NCBI RefSeq assembly: GCF_018070565.1
Contig: NZ_JAGPXL010000019.1
Location: 59,484-123,483, forward strand
Source of the DNA: Streptomyces sp. B93
GTDB lineage: Bacteria; Actinomycetota; Actinomycetes; Streptomycetales; Streptomycetaceae
Direction: 5' to 3'
Length of the DNA: 64,000 bases
A program made the translations under genes and the position numbers. Of this stretch, positions 8,063 to 15,568 are shown one piece after another. The notes below the pieces were generated by a model. The model made no database searches, was not told the origin of the DNA, and saw nothing but the letters and a program-made list of their open reading frames with translations. Position 1 is the first letter of the stretch. Each line of letters begins with the position of its first letter.

Positions 8063-11000
8063 ATGTCACGAGGGGACGTCTCGACGGGAAAAGGCACCAC
8101 CAGATCGGTCGCAGACCTCGTCGCGCAGTTCGGGCAGGAGGTCAGAGCGAAGAGACAAGGTCCCGCCGGGGCGGACAGCGGCAAAGAGGAGAGCCTCACC
8201 GCGCCGGTGGAGCACCTGCTGCGCGGCATGGCCCTGCGGCAACGACTCAAACTCATCGCCCACGGTCAGACCCGCGTCAAAAAGCTCAGGATTCGCCCTG
8301 ACTTCGCCATCAGCTGCGGCGGCAGGACTATCGGGCACGTCGAGTTGAAGCAACCGGGCAGAGGGGTCGACCCGGAGAAGTGGTCCGCGAAGAGCCACGA
8401 TCGGAAGCAGTGGGAGAAGATCAAGGCCCTCCACAACGTCCTGTACACCGATGGATATCAGTGGTCGGTCTACCGCTTCGGCGAGCGAGTCGGCCCTGTC
8501 GGACGCCTCATCGGAGATCTGGAGTCCGGGAGTCGGAATCGAAGTCGGCAACTCGTCGTCGCAGACTCCGGGTTCGAGCGCGCCCTCACGCACTTCTTCT
8601 TACCGGCCCCCATCATCCACGGCAGCATCGACGAACTGGTCAAGCGCATCGCGGGAATCTGCGCCCTGCTGCGCGACGAGGTCACCGAACGTCTCACCCG
8701 CGAGGAAAGCGGAGAGGCCGATGCGGCGTTCTCGATTCTGGCCGGGAACTGGAAGGATCTACTCTTTCCCGACGCCCGTCCAGAGGAGTTCGCGGACCAT
8801 TACAGCCAGACACTCACCTTCGCTGCCTTGCTGGCCCGCCTCCATCACATCGATCTGGACAAGCTCTCCCTCCCCGATGTCGCGACCCGATTGGGCAAAC
8901 GCCACTCCCTGATGGGCAAGGCGCTGGCGGTACTGACGGACGACGCCCTCGACGACCTGCGAGGGATCATTGATCCGTTGATCGACGTGATGTCCGCCGT
9001 CGACCCCGAGATGTTCAAGGACGAGACGGGAGACGCCTACCTCCACCTGTACGAGGGCTTTCTCAGCGCCTACGACCCGGAACTGCGGCGGCGGACGGGG
9101 ACGTACTACACACCCGGCGAAGCCGTCCGTTTCATGGTGCGGTTCACCGACGAGGTGCTGCGTGACCGACTCGGCCAGGAAGACGGGTACGGAAGCCAGG
9201 ACGTCACCGTGGTCGATCCGGCCATGGGTACCGGAACCTTCCTCATCAACATCATCGACCACGTGGCCAAGAACTTCGCGCTGAAGCACGGCAGGCACCT
9301 CAAACCCGGACTTCTGCGGGAACTCTCGAAGCGGATCGTCGGGCTGGAGAAACAGACCGGGCCGTATGCCGTGGCCGAACTCCGTGTGCACCATGCCTTC
9401 CAGGCCCACGAGACCGATGTGACACGTCACCCACCAAGGCTTCTGGTTGCCGACACGCTCGACGATCCAGCCGTCGAGCACCACTTGGGGCTGATGTACG
9501 AGGCGATCGCCCGACACCGCCGTATGGCCAACAAGGTCAAAGCGGACGAGAAAGTCATGGTGGTCATCGGAAACCCGCCCTATCTGCGGGGCGCGAAGCA
9601 GTCAGGTGTCGGACGGTGGGTCACCGAAGGCAATCCGAACGACCAAGGCCCGATCCTCGCGCGCTTCCACCCGGAGGACAACGGCCGCATCGGCTACGCC
9701 CTGGACAACCTCTACGTGTATTTCTGGGCGTGGTCCACCTGGAAGGTCTTCGACCAGGTGACAGCTTCGGGCACGCCGAAAGCGCCGAGCGGAATCGTCG
9801 CCCTCATCACCAACTCCGGCTTTCTGGACAGTAAGGGCGCGGCCGGCATGCGCCACTACTTACGCGAGGCGGCCGACGAGGGCTGGGTCATCGGCCTCTC
9901 CCCCGAGGGTCCTTACTCCGACCCACGGACCCGTGTCTTCCAGGACGTGAAGCGCGAGGTCTGTATCGCCGTATTCGTCCGCCGGGGGTCGCCGGACCCG
10001 CAGCATCCGGCACGCATATGGCGACTCGACGTACCGGCGGGAACACGGGAGGAGAAGTTCGACTGGCTGGAGGAACTGGGGATCGAGGGCCATCACGAGG
10101 GCACTCCCTGGCAGCTGTGTCCGACGCAGTGGACTGCTCCCTTTCAGATCACTGCGGGTGCTGAGTGGGCGGCCATGCCCACCGTGGACGTGTTGCTTCC
10201 GTGGATGACGTCCGGCAACAAGAACAACCGCAGTTGGCCCGTCTCGCCCAGCCAGGACGTACTGCGAATGCGTTGGCGCGTGCTCGTGCAAGCTCGGGCA
10301 GCGGACAAAGCGGCTCTGCTGAAACAGACCCGAGACCGCCGACCGGACAAACCGGAACCACCACTGCCGGGCCAGCAGGAAAGGGGCAGTCTTGCCGAGG
10401 AAAAGGAAACGGAGCCGACCATCGTCCCGTACGGACGGATGACCCTCGACCGGCAGCACCTCATCGCGGACCGCAGGGTGATCGACTATCCGCGACCAGC
10501 CTTGTGGTTCGCCCACAACGACCGCCGTCAGATCTATCTGTCCGAACTGCACACGGAGTCAGGCCGCTCCGGACCGGCAGTGAGCTTCACCGCCCTCATA
10601 CCCGACATGCATCATTTCAAGGGCACGGAAGGCGGCCGCATCGCACCCCTCTACCGCCACCCCCACCTCCCCGAACCGAACGTGACACCCGGACTGCTAC
10701 AACTGCTCACCAAAATGCATGGAGTGCCGGTTACCGCCGAAGACCTCTTCGCGTACATCGCAGGGATAGCCGGCCACAGCGGCTACACCCGCCGTTTCGC
10801 CACGTACCTGGCCGAACGGGGCGCCCGCATCCCCCTGACGCGTGACTCGGCGTTATGGGCAGATGTGGTGGAAGTCGGTCGTCGCACGATATGGATCCAC
10901 ACCTACGGCCGACGCTTCGCTTCTCACCACCGCGACAGCGCATCCGATTCGACTCCGAGACTGCCCCTGGCAGAGCGACCCGAATGTGACCGCGAGATCG

Positions 11001-11455
11001 GAGAGGACGCCGGGCTGCCGGACAGCATCTCCTACGACGCGACGACGCGAACCCTCACCGTGGGCACCGGCTCCATACGCAATGTGGCGCCGGAAGTCTG
11101 GGAGTACCGGATCGGCGGCGTGCAGGTGATCCGCAAGTGGTTCAGTTTCCGCAAGCTCAAACCGGATGTGGAACGGCAGACCCCGTTGAACGACATCCTG
11201 CCCCCGACCTGGACTTCCCAATGGACCGTCGACCTGCTGGACCTCATCAACGCGCTCGGGCTCCTCGTAGCTCTTGAGCCCCGACAGGCCCGGCTCCTGG
11301 ACTCGGTGAGCAACGGCCCGCTCATCACCACCGACGACCTCCGCCACGAGGGCATCCTGCCCGTGCCCACCTACGCGACGAAGGAACCGAGGCCGCCGCG
11401 GCAGTCTCGACGCACCCCCGGCCCTGGTCAAGAGGCCCTCGACTTCCCGAACTGA
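8063..11455 (+). CDS. Fused nuclease-N6-adenine methyltransferase, type IIG/ISP-like restriction-modification enzyme
   Basis: About 1130 residues, single-chain restriction-modification enzyme. The N-terminal part has a PD-(D/E)xK-like core (RPDFAIS at about residue 78 and HVELKQPG about 15 residues later). A helical linker follows, then TGTYYTPGEAV, methyltransferase motif I DPAMGTGTFL (about residue 385) and motif IV NPPY (about residue 503). The C-terminal 500 residues would contain the target-recognition domain. The ATG at 8063 follows a run of six G; an upstream in-frame start at 7961 is less likely. No specificity or second restriction subunit follows, consistent with an all-in-one enzyme. 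Three in-frame TTA leucine codons (8600-8602, 9860-9862, 10853-10855) imply dependence on the bldA tRNA. Recognition site cannot be read from sequence. Confidence 0.88.
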   Translation: MSRGDVSTGKGTTRSVADLVAQFGQEVRAKRQGPAGADSGKEESLTAPVEHLLRGMALRQRLKLIAHGQTRVKKLRIRPDFAISCGGRTIGHVELKQPGRGVDPEKWSAKSHDRKQWEKIKALHNVLYTDGYQWSVYRFGERVGPVGRLIGDLESGSRNRSRQLVVADSGFERALTHFFLPAPIIHGSIDELVKRIAGICALLRDEVTERLTREESGEADAAFSILAGNWKDLLFPDARPEEFADHYSQTLTFAALLARLHHIDLDKLSLPDVATRLGKRHSLMGKALAVLTDDALDDLRGIIDPLIDVMSAVDPEMFKDETGDAYLHLYEGFLSAYDPELRRRTGTYYTPGEAVRFMVRFTDEVLRDRLGQEDGYGSQDVTVVDPAMGTGTFLINIIDHVAKNFALKHGRHLKPGLLRELSKRIVGLEKQTGPYAVAELRVHHAFQAHETDVTRHPPRLLVADTLDDPAVEHHLGLMYEAIARHRRMANKVKADEKVMVVIGNPPYLRGAKQSGVGRWVTEGNPNDQGPILARFHPEDNGRIGYALDNLYVYFWAWSTWKVFDQVTASGTPKAPSGIVALITNSGFLDSKGAAGMRHYLREAADEGWVIGLSPEGPYSDPRTRVFQDVKREVCIAVFVRRGSPDPQHPARIWRLDVPAGTREEKFDWLEELGIEGHHEGTPWQLCPTQWTAPFQITAGAEWAAMPTVDVLLPWMTSGNKNNRSWPVSPSQDVLRMRWRVLVQARAADKAALLKQTRDRRPDKPEPPLPGQQERGSLAEEKETEPTIVPYGRMTLDRQHLIADRRVIDYPRPALWFAHNDRRQIYLSELHTESGRSGPAVSFTALIPDMHHFKGTEGGRIAPLYRHPHLPEPNVTPGLLQLLTKMHGVPVTAEDLFAYIAGIAGHSGYTRRFATYLAERGARIPLTRDSALWADVVEVGRRTIWIHTYGRRFASHHRDSASDSTPRLPLAERPECDREIGEDAGLPDSISYDATTRTLTVGTGSIRNVAPEVWEYRIGGVQVIRKWFSFRKLKPDVERQTPLNDILPPTWTSQWTVDLLDLINALGLLVALEPRQARLLDSVSNGPLITTDDLRHEGILPVPTYATKEPRPPRQSRRTPGPGQEALDFPN

Positions 11456-11553
11456 CCAACCAGCTCAGGACCCGAGGCGGCGGGGCGGGTGTTCATGCGG
11501 GCATCGGACGGCACGTAAGCGGCCCGCGAAGCCACGTTGTTACTCTCCCCGCC

Positions 11554-11817
11554 ATGCCTCATACAGCAGCACGGGAGATGCGCTCTCCGATCCTGTCGAT
11601 CCACCCGTACGTGCCGGCCGTTGAACAACAGGGGGATGTGATCTGCTCGATGGCGTCGCGCGGCGAGTGCGACCACAAGCTCGTCGCGGAAGTACGCCCC
11701 GAGTTCAGCGACGGCACCTCTCCCCGCTGGCGGGTGTGCGGCGAGTGGCTGACCAGCCACCCGTCAGCCATCGCCCACATCACCACGAACGGCTTCCAGG
11801 AGCCCGTCGTCCCCTGA
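11554..11817 (+). CDS. Small hypothetical protein
   Basis: 87-codon frame with plausible codon bias, four cysteines (including RGECDHK and WRVCGEW) and no recognised domain. It starts 98 bp after the restriction-modification gene. No convincing ribosome site precedes the ATG; a second ATG at 11578 is possible. Other frames across this stretch are also open, so the coding strand is uncertain. If real it could be a small accessory protein of the upstream enzyme, but nothing shows this. Confidence 0.35.
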   Translation: MPHTAAREMRSPILSIHPYVPAVEQQGDVICSMASRGECDHKLVAEVRPEFSDGTSPRWRVCGEWLTSHPSAIAHITTNGFQEPVVP

Positions 11818-11847
11818 CCGGCCGGTGCCGCACCGCTGCGACGGCGA

Positions 11848-12075
11848 CTACGCCGGCCGATACACGGCCTGATCCGGGTCCGGCCGCACGATCAGACCGT
11901 CCTTGGCAAGCTCGCGCAGGTTGTGGCGGGCTTCCTTACCCGCGGCTTCGTCGCTCACCGGCTGATACCCGGCAACTCGTAGAGCCAGTACGGCACGTTC
12001 CGTGTCCCAGGTGCCACCCAGCGCCTGGATCACCGCGGCGAGCGCCTGCTTGTGTGTCAGCGGCTTCTCAGTCAT
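11848..12075 (-). CDS. Small winged-helix-like protein, unknown role
   Basis: 75 residues from the ATG at 12075, which follows GGGAGGGTGAG. The sequence has helical segments (THKQALAAVIQALGG, EARHNLRELAKDGLIVRPDPDQAVYRP) resembling a winged helix in which the last strand is RPDPDQAVYR. This pattern is seen in small actinobacterial DNA-binding or partner proteins. It lies downstream of the PIN-like gene on the same strand with a gap of 167 bp and may be the last gene of that unit. Function unknown. Confidence 0.6.
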   Translation of the reverse strand: MTEKPLTHKQALAAVIQALGGTWDTERAVLALRVAGYQPVSDEAAGKEARHNLRELAKDGLIVRPDPDQAVYRPA

Positions 12076-12242
12076 CTCACCCTCCCCTTCGAAGACCGCC
12101 ACAGCATGGCACGCAACGGCAGGGCTCCTGCCGGGCGGTCCGACTCTGAGAACGAACCGGGCCTCACCGGCGATCTGACCTGCTGAACGTCACTGCGCGC
12201 GGGTCGCCGTGCAGGGGCTCGGGGATCACGCGCGTACCCCCC

Positions 12243-12788
12243 TCAGCACAGCAGATCCCCCGCTCGGCGTGGAATGCCCCGTAGGTGGCGCCCGGCTTGC
12301 TCCATGCCCAGGAGGAGACGATGGCCGTCCTCGGCCGTGACCAGACCGCCTACGGCGGCTTCACGCATCATGTCGACGCTGTCCTTCACACAGATGCCCT
12401 TGCGGTGCGCGTACCGGCCCGCTTCGCCGTCGTCCGTGATCCACACCGAGTCGGCGAAACCGCTGCGATGCTCGATGACGACCAGGGTCTCTGCCTCGCC
12501 CAGGTGTTGCAGCGGACGGGTCGGGGAGCCCGCGAAGACGACTCGGCGGACACGGTCGACCAAGGCGGTTTCGGCGGGATCGTCGATCTCGATGGGATCA
12601 CCGAGCCAGCCATCGACCGGCACCTGGTGCAGCTTCGGCCAGAACCGCGCAGACTGCTCGGCCTCGGCGGCCACGGCCTGTGTCCAACGGCCCCGACCGT
12701 CAAGCACCTTCTCCAGGAGACTCAGCCGGTCGACCGAGGCGAAGTTGCACAGCACGGTGTTGTCGGGGAACCAGCAGTGGCGCGTCAT
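12243..12788 (-). CDS. PIN-like domain protein (candidate toxin or nuclease)
   Basis: 181 residues. Starts MTRHCWFPDNTVLCNF with the N-terminal Asp of PIN nucleases (D9), has an acidic centre LGEAETLVVIEH (E98, E100) and a C-terminal acidic pair in VWITDDGEAGRYA (D119, D120), the order expected for a Mg-dependent PIN ribonuclease. The start codon overlaps the stop of the XRE-ImmA/IrrE gene (ATGA at 12785-12788), so the two are translated together. The usual VapB-type antitoxin is absent; the upstream regulator-protease would be the natural controller. The assignment rests on motif order; fold confirmation would need a structure prediction. Confidence 0.7.
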   Translation of the reverse strand: MTRHCWFPDNTVLCNFASVDRLSLLEKVLDGRGRWTQAVAAEAEQSARFWPKLHQVPVDGWLGDPIEIDDPAETALVDRVRRVVFAGSPTRPLQHLGEAETLVVIEHRSGFADSVWITDDGEAGRYAHRKGICVKDSVDMMREAAVGGLVTAEDGHRLLLGMEQAGRHLRGIPRRAGDLLC

Positions 12789-13966
12789 GGCTGGAAGACC
12801 AGGTCCCCTTCGTCCATGTCACTGCCGGACGGCACATCCTCCGGCGGAGCCGGTTCGGGTTCCAGCAATTCCCGCATTCTGTCCACGTCCTGGCCCGTGT
12901 AGGCGGCCAGCGGGCGCAGTGTCGTGTCCCCCGCGAGGTAGGCCTCGTAGAGCAACTGAGCGGGACGGAAAGGCAGTCGTCTGGCCAGCGCCCACGTCTT
13001 GCGAGCCTCGAACAGATCGCTCTGTCCGGTCAGCCAATGACAGTCCTGCGTCGTGAGTCCGCGCAGCCTGTCCGCTGTCTCCGAGGTGATCAGGCCCAAC
13101 TGCGTGAGCCGTGCCGCGAGAGCACTGGGGGACACCTGGAAGTGCACGACCATTGAGGTGAGCTGCTCGTCGGTGATGCCCTTCTCCCCTGTCCACGAAG
13201 CGATCTCACTGCGCGGCATCAGGAAGTGAGCGGCGAACACATTGGCCCGCACCTCGGTCAGGTCTTTCTGGCGTCCGGGCGACAGATGGGTCTCTGTCAG
13301 CAGATCCTGGGCGTCCCTGGCAAGGATGTGACCGAACTCGTGGGCGAGGGTGAAGCGCTGGCGGGTCGGCACCTTCGTCCGGGCGATCATGATGAGCCGG
13401 AACCCGTCCGCCTGCCAGGCCGCGCCGTCGATTCCGTCCGGCAGCCCGAGCTTCGCGACGTCGATGCCGAAGGCACGCTCCAAAGCGTGCACCAGATCGG
13501 CCGTGCCCAGATCGCTGACGGTCGGTGAGCCTGCGGCGGCGAGTGCGGCAAGGGCGTCCTCCGCGAGAGCCGCACCCTGGTCGACGTAACGCTTCAAGTC
13601 CGCGCGGACGCCAGGCAGTTCGGGCAGTCGCGGCGAAAGACCCAGTAGGTCGATCACTTCGTGCGCCGTGGTGAACCTCTCGACGAGATCCTTGAGCTGA
13701 CTGCGCCCCCGCTCGTCCACCGACGAGGCGCTGGTGCGGGCCGCGACGTCGGGGCGCAACGGTTCGCGACCGGTCAGCAGCCAGTCGACCGTGGTGCCGC
13801 CGAAATCCGCGATCCGGGCGAGGTCGTACGAGGTGAACCTGCGGACGCCACTGAGAGATTTCGACAGCTTGTCAGGCGACAACCCGACGACCTCGGCGAA
13901 CGCCGCTTGGCTGATCGAGGCCGCCGTCATGACCTTGCGTACACGATCGATTACGGACTCACTCAT
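12785..13966 (-). CDS. XRE-family regulator fused to ImmA/IrrE metallopeptidase
   Basis: 393 residues from the ATG at 13966. An N-terminal helix-turn-helix (residues about 5-65: ISQAAFAEVVGLSPDKLSKSLSGVRRFTSYDLARIADF) is joined by a helical linker to a zinc protease domain with HEFGH (about 209-213) and a downstream Glu in EVRANVFAAHFLMP. ImmA/IrrE proteases cleave repressors or antitoxins in response to stress. A 17-bp palindrome 20 bp upstream of the start is a likely binding site for its own HTH. It is coupled to the PIN-like gene, so the pair could be a stress-released toxin unit with the regulator-protease as controlling component. The extended upstream frame to 14470 lacks coding character and is shadowed by the divergent antitoxin gene. 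Confidence 0.88.
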   Translation of the reverse strand: MSESVIDRVRKVMTAASISQAAFAEVVGLSPDKLSKSLSGVRRFTSYDLARIADFGGTTVDWLLTGREPLRPDVAARTSASSVDERGRSQLKDLVERFTTAHEVIDLLGLSPRLPELPGVRADLKRYVDQGAALAEDALAALAAAGSPTVSDLGTADLVHALERAFGIDVAKLGLPDGIDGAAWQADGFRLIMIARTKVPTRQRFTLAHEFGHILARDAQDLLTETHLSPGRQKDLTEVRANVFAAHFLMPRSEIASWTGEKGITDEQLTSMVVHFQVSPSALAARLTQLGLITSETADRLRGLTTQDCHWLTGQSDLFEARKTWALARRLPFRPAQLLYEAYLAGDTTLRPLAAYTGQDVDRMRELLEPEPAPPEDVPSGSDMDEGDLVFQP

Positions 13967-13985
13967 AGGTTCACAGTAGGGGTGA

Positions 13986-14002
13986 GTTGCGAAAATCGCA
14001 AC
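13986..14002. promoter_or_regulatory. Operator-like palindrome GTTGCGA-AAA-TCGCAAC
   Basis: Perfect 7-bp arms around AAA, located between the divergent XRE-ImmA/IrrE gene (start 13966) and the antitoxin gene (start 14088). Spacing and symmetry fit a dimeric XRE repressor site controlling its own promoter; the binding protein is inferred, not shown. Confidence 0.65.
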
Positions 14003-14064
14003 GCGCAGGGCGGTGATCGGTTCACCACGCCGCGTCCCTACTTCTGGGCGATGGCGCCAGGGCG

Positions 14065-14084
14065 AGTTTCGAAGTAGTTTCAAA
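14065..14084 (+). promoter_or_regulatory. Direct repeats AGTTTCGAA / AGTTTCAAA upstream of antitoxin
   Basis: Two near-identical 9-mers begin 11 bp apart (14065 and 14076), one helical turn, ending four bases before the antitoxin ATG. This is a plausible autoregulatory site for the toxin-antitoxin complex or part of the leader. No good Shine-Dalgarno is visible between the repeats and the start. Confidence 0.4.
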
Positions 14085-14087
14085 GTC

Positions 14088-14567
14088 ATGAGTGCCGAGA
14101 GTGCAGCCGTGAACTTCTCCGAGCTGGTGAACAAGAACAAGCAGACGCTTGCCCGGCTCCAGGAATCGCCGAGACTGCTCCTGCACCGCAGAGACGGTGA
14201 GGATCTGGTCCTCACTACTGCCGCCCGGGCCGAGCAGGACCAGACCGTGGTGTCGGCAGCCACCCGGATGCTGGCCGCGATGGCTCGCCGGGAGCCCGGC
14301 AGCATGGAACTGCTCCTCGACATACTGCCGGACGCGTTCCCCTGGGTCCGCTTCCTGCCCGAGCCCGATCTCCACGCCTTCGCCGTCGAACTCGTCGACA
14401 CCATGCGAGCCGCCGACTCCGTCGGCAACAGTGCGTCCATCGCCCAGCTGCTCATCGCCTGGCAGCACACCGCCGAGGTCTACTCCGACCCCGAACTGCT
14501 GGCCGCGCTGACCAGGGATCACGGCGAGGACTACGGCCCGGCACCAGACCCTCGGGACGTCACATGA
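14088..14567 (+). CDS. Phd/YefM-like antitoxin
   Basis: 159 residues. The N-terminus (AAVNFSELVNKNKQTLARLQESPRLLLHRRDGEDLVLTTAARAEQD) fits the Phd/YefM DNA-binding fold, in which a helical pair is followed by a beta-hairpin with an 'R.DGEDLVL' strand. The remaining 110 residues are helical and longer than in classical Phd, as in several actinobacterial versions. The stop overlaps the next start (ATGA at 14564), a typical antitoxin-toxin arrangement. It is divergent from the XRE-ImmA/IrrE unit, so the two systems share one control region. I chose the internal ATG at 14088 because the upstream extension runs through the promoter palindrome. Confidence 0.75.
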   Translation: MSAESAAVNFSELVNKNKQTLARLQESPRLLLHRRDGEDLVLTTAARAEQDQTVVSAATRMLAAMARREPGSMELLLDILPDAFPWVRFLPEPDLHAFAVELVDTMRAADSVGNSASIAQLLIAWQHTAEVYSDPELLAALTRDHGEDYGPAPDPRDVT

Positions 14568-14923
14568 CCGCGGGCCGCGGCGACCGCGCCGCACCTCCAG
14601 CACCGGACGGCCACTGGGAAGTCCGCTTCTCCGACGCGGCCTCGGCCAAGGGCTGGGAGAGCCTCGCTCAGCAGGCCCGCGAGAACACCTACCGCGCCTG
14701 GATCACTATGCGCACCGCCCCCAGACCGGCCACCGAGACACCCCGGCACCACCGTCTCAAGGGCGGCCTGGCGCATGGCACCCACCGCGGGCAGACCTGC
14801 GAGCAGTGGCAGATCGAGGTGACCGGCGCCGGCCGAATCTGGTACCTCCTCGACACCGTCCGGGAGACTTGCTGGATCACCTTCGCAAGTACGGGGCACC
14901 CGCGAGCCACAGACCGACGCTGA
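14564..14923 (+). CDS. RelE-like cytotoxic protein (toxin partner)
   Basis: 119 residues. The core matches RelE/YoeB-type folds: HWEVRFSDAASAKGWESLAQQARENTYRAWITM, then RHHRLKGGLAHGTHRGQTCEQWQIEVTGAGRIWYLLD with the usual 'H-L-K ... W-x-I ... R-I-W-Y' order of basic and aromatic residues. RelE proteins cut ribosome-bound mRNA. Translationally coupled to the Phd-like antitoxin and followed by a terminator-like hairpin, so this is a complete two-gene module. Confidence 0.75.
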   Translation: MTAGRGDRAAPPAPDGHWEVRFSDAASAKGWESLAQQARENTYRAWITMRTAPRPATETPRHHRLKGGLAHGTHRGQTCEQWQIEVTGAGRIWYLLDTVRETCWITFASTGHPRATDRR

Positions 14924-14940
14924 CCCGGGACAGCCGGGTG

Positions 14941-14984
14941 GGGGCGGAACAGGACGGCGAGGAGCGACCTCCTTGTTCCGCCCC
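14941..14984. terminator. Hairpin between convergent units
   Basis: Arms GGGGCGGAACAGG (14941-14953) and CCTTGTTCCGCCCC (14971-14984) pair with one bulged base around a 17-base loop region, immediately after the toxin gene and before the convergent GmrSD remnant. There is no U-tract, as is common for Streptomyces terminators. Confidence 0.55.
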
Positions 14985-15045
14985 TTGGCCGTTCAACGTG
15001 GCCGGTACACCGATATGACGAACTCCTGCGGTTCGAGGTTCTTGT

Positions 15046-15461
15046 TCACAGCCCCTCGTTCCCCGGATCTGGTTCGTCATCCGGCACGGCAGCCGAGGCA
15101 TCCCGTGTATCCACGGCCTGTTCCGCGGAATCCGCCGCCCCCAGCAGGGCGGTGAGGCGCTGCCGCATGCGTGTATGGCGGGCCTCGCAGAACTCCGGGA
15201 AACCGGTCACATCCTCGGGCAGGCCGGTGGCGTCGTACTCCCTCAGCCAACTCTCGCGCGGGGCATCCGAGGCGAAGTGCTTCCGAAGCCAGGCAGCGGG
15301 CAGGTCGGCCTGCTTCGCGATGTTCTCGGGTCCCCTCAGCAGTTGCAGGTTCGCCGCCCTGTCGACGCGGTCCTCGACGAGCGACAGCGCATCCCGCGGG
15401 CTGGGTCGACCGGTCCGACATCTCCAGTGCGTACACAGTTTCGAATATCGGGAATCTTAAA
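15046..15461 (-). pseudogene. C-terminal remnant of a GmrSD/DUF262-DUF1524 type IV restriction protein
   Basis: The minus-strand frame ending with TGA at 15046-15048 reads VDRAANLQLLRGPENIAKQ, then LPAAWLRKHFASDAPRESWLREY and FPEFCEARHTRMRQRLTALLGA. This is the pattern that follows the HNH motif in DUF1524/GmrD domains ('xRIANLxLLxGxxN'). The frame closes upstream at a TAA near 15462, so the DUF262 ATPase/nuclease domain and the HNH motif are missing. The break coincides with the AT-richer promoter region of the SMC-like gene. It appears to be a defence gene deleted when the present operon was placed beside it. Confidence 0.6.
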
Positions 15462-15466
15462 TATAC

Positions 15467-15481
15467 GTTGACAGTGCTAAC
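15467..15481 (+). promoter_or_regulatory. GTTGAC site overlapping a TTGACA -35 element
   Basis: GTTGACAGTGCTAAC is an imperfect version of the palindrome at 4865-4879. TTGACA at 15468-15473 could be the -35 box of the plus-strand SMC-McrBC run, with CATGCT 18 bases downstream as a weak -10. A related tract, GCTAACAAGATG then GCCAACAAGACG, follows at 15476 and about 15504. Function inferred. Confidence 0.45.
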
Positions 15482-15568
15482 AAGATGTCGCCATGCTGAA
15501 AGCGCCAACAAGACGCATCATCAGTCCGCGTGGCCCCTTCTCCCACGCCCCGACAACGGGAACAGACC

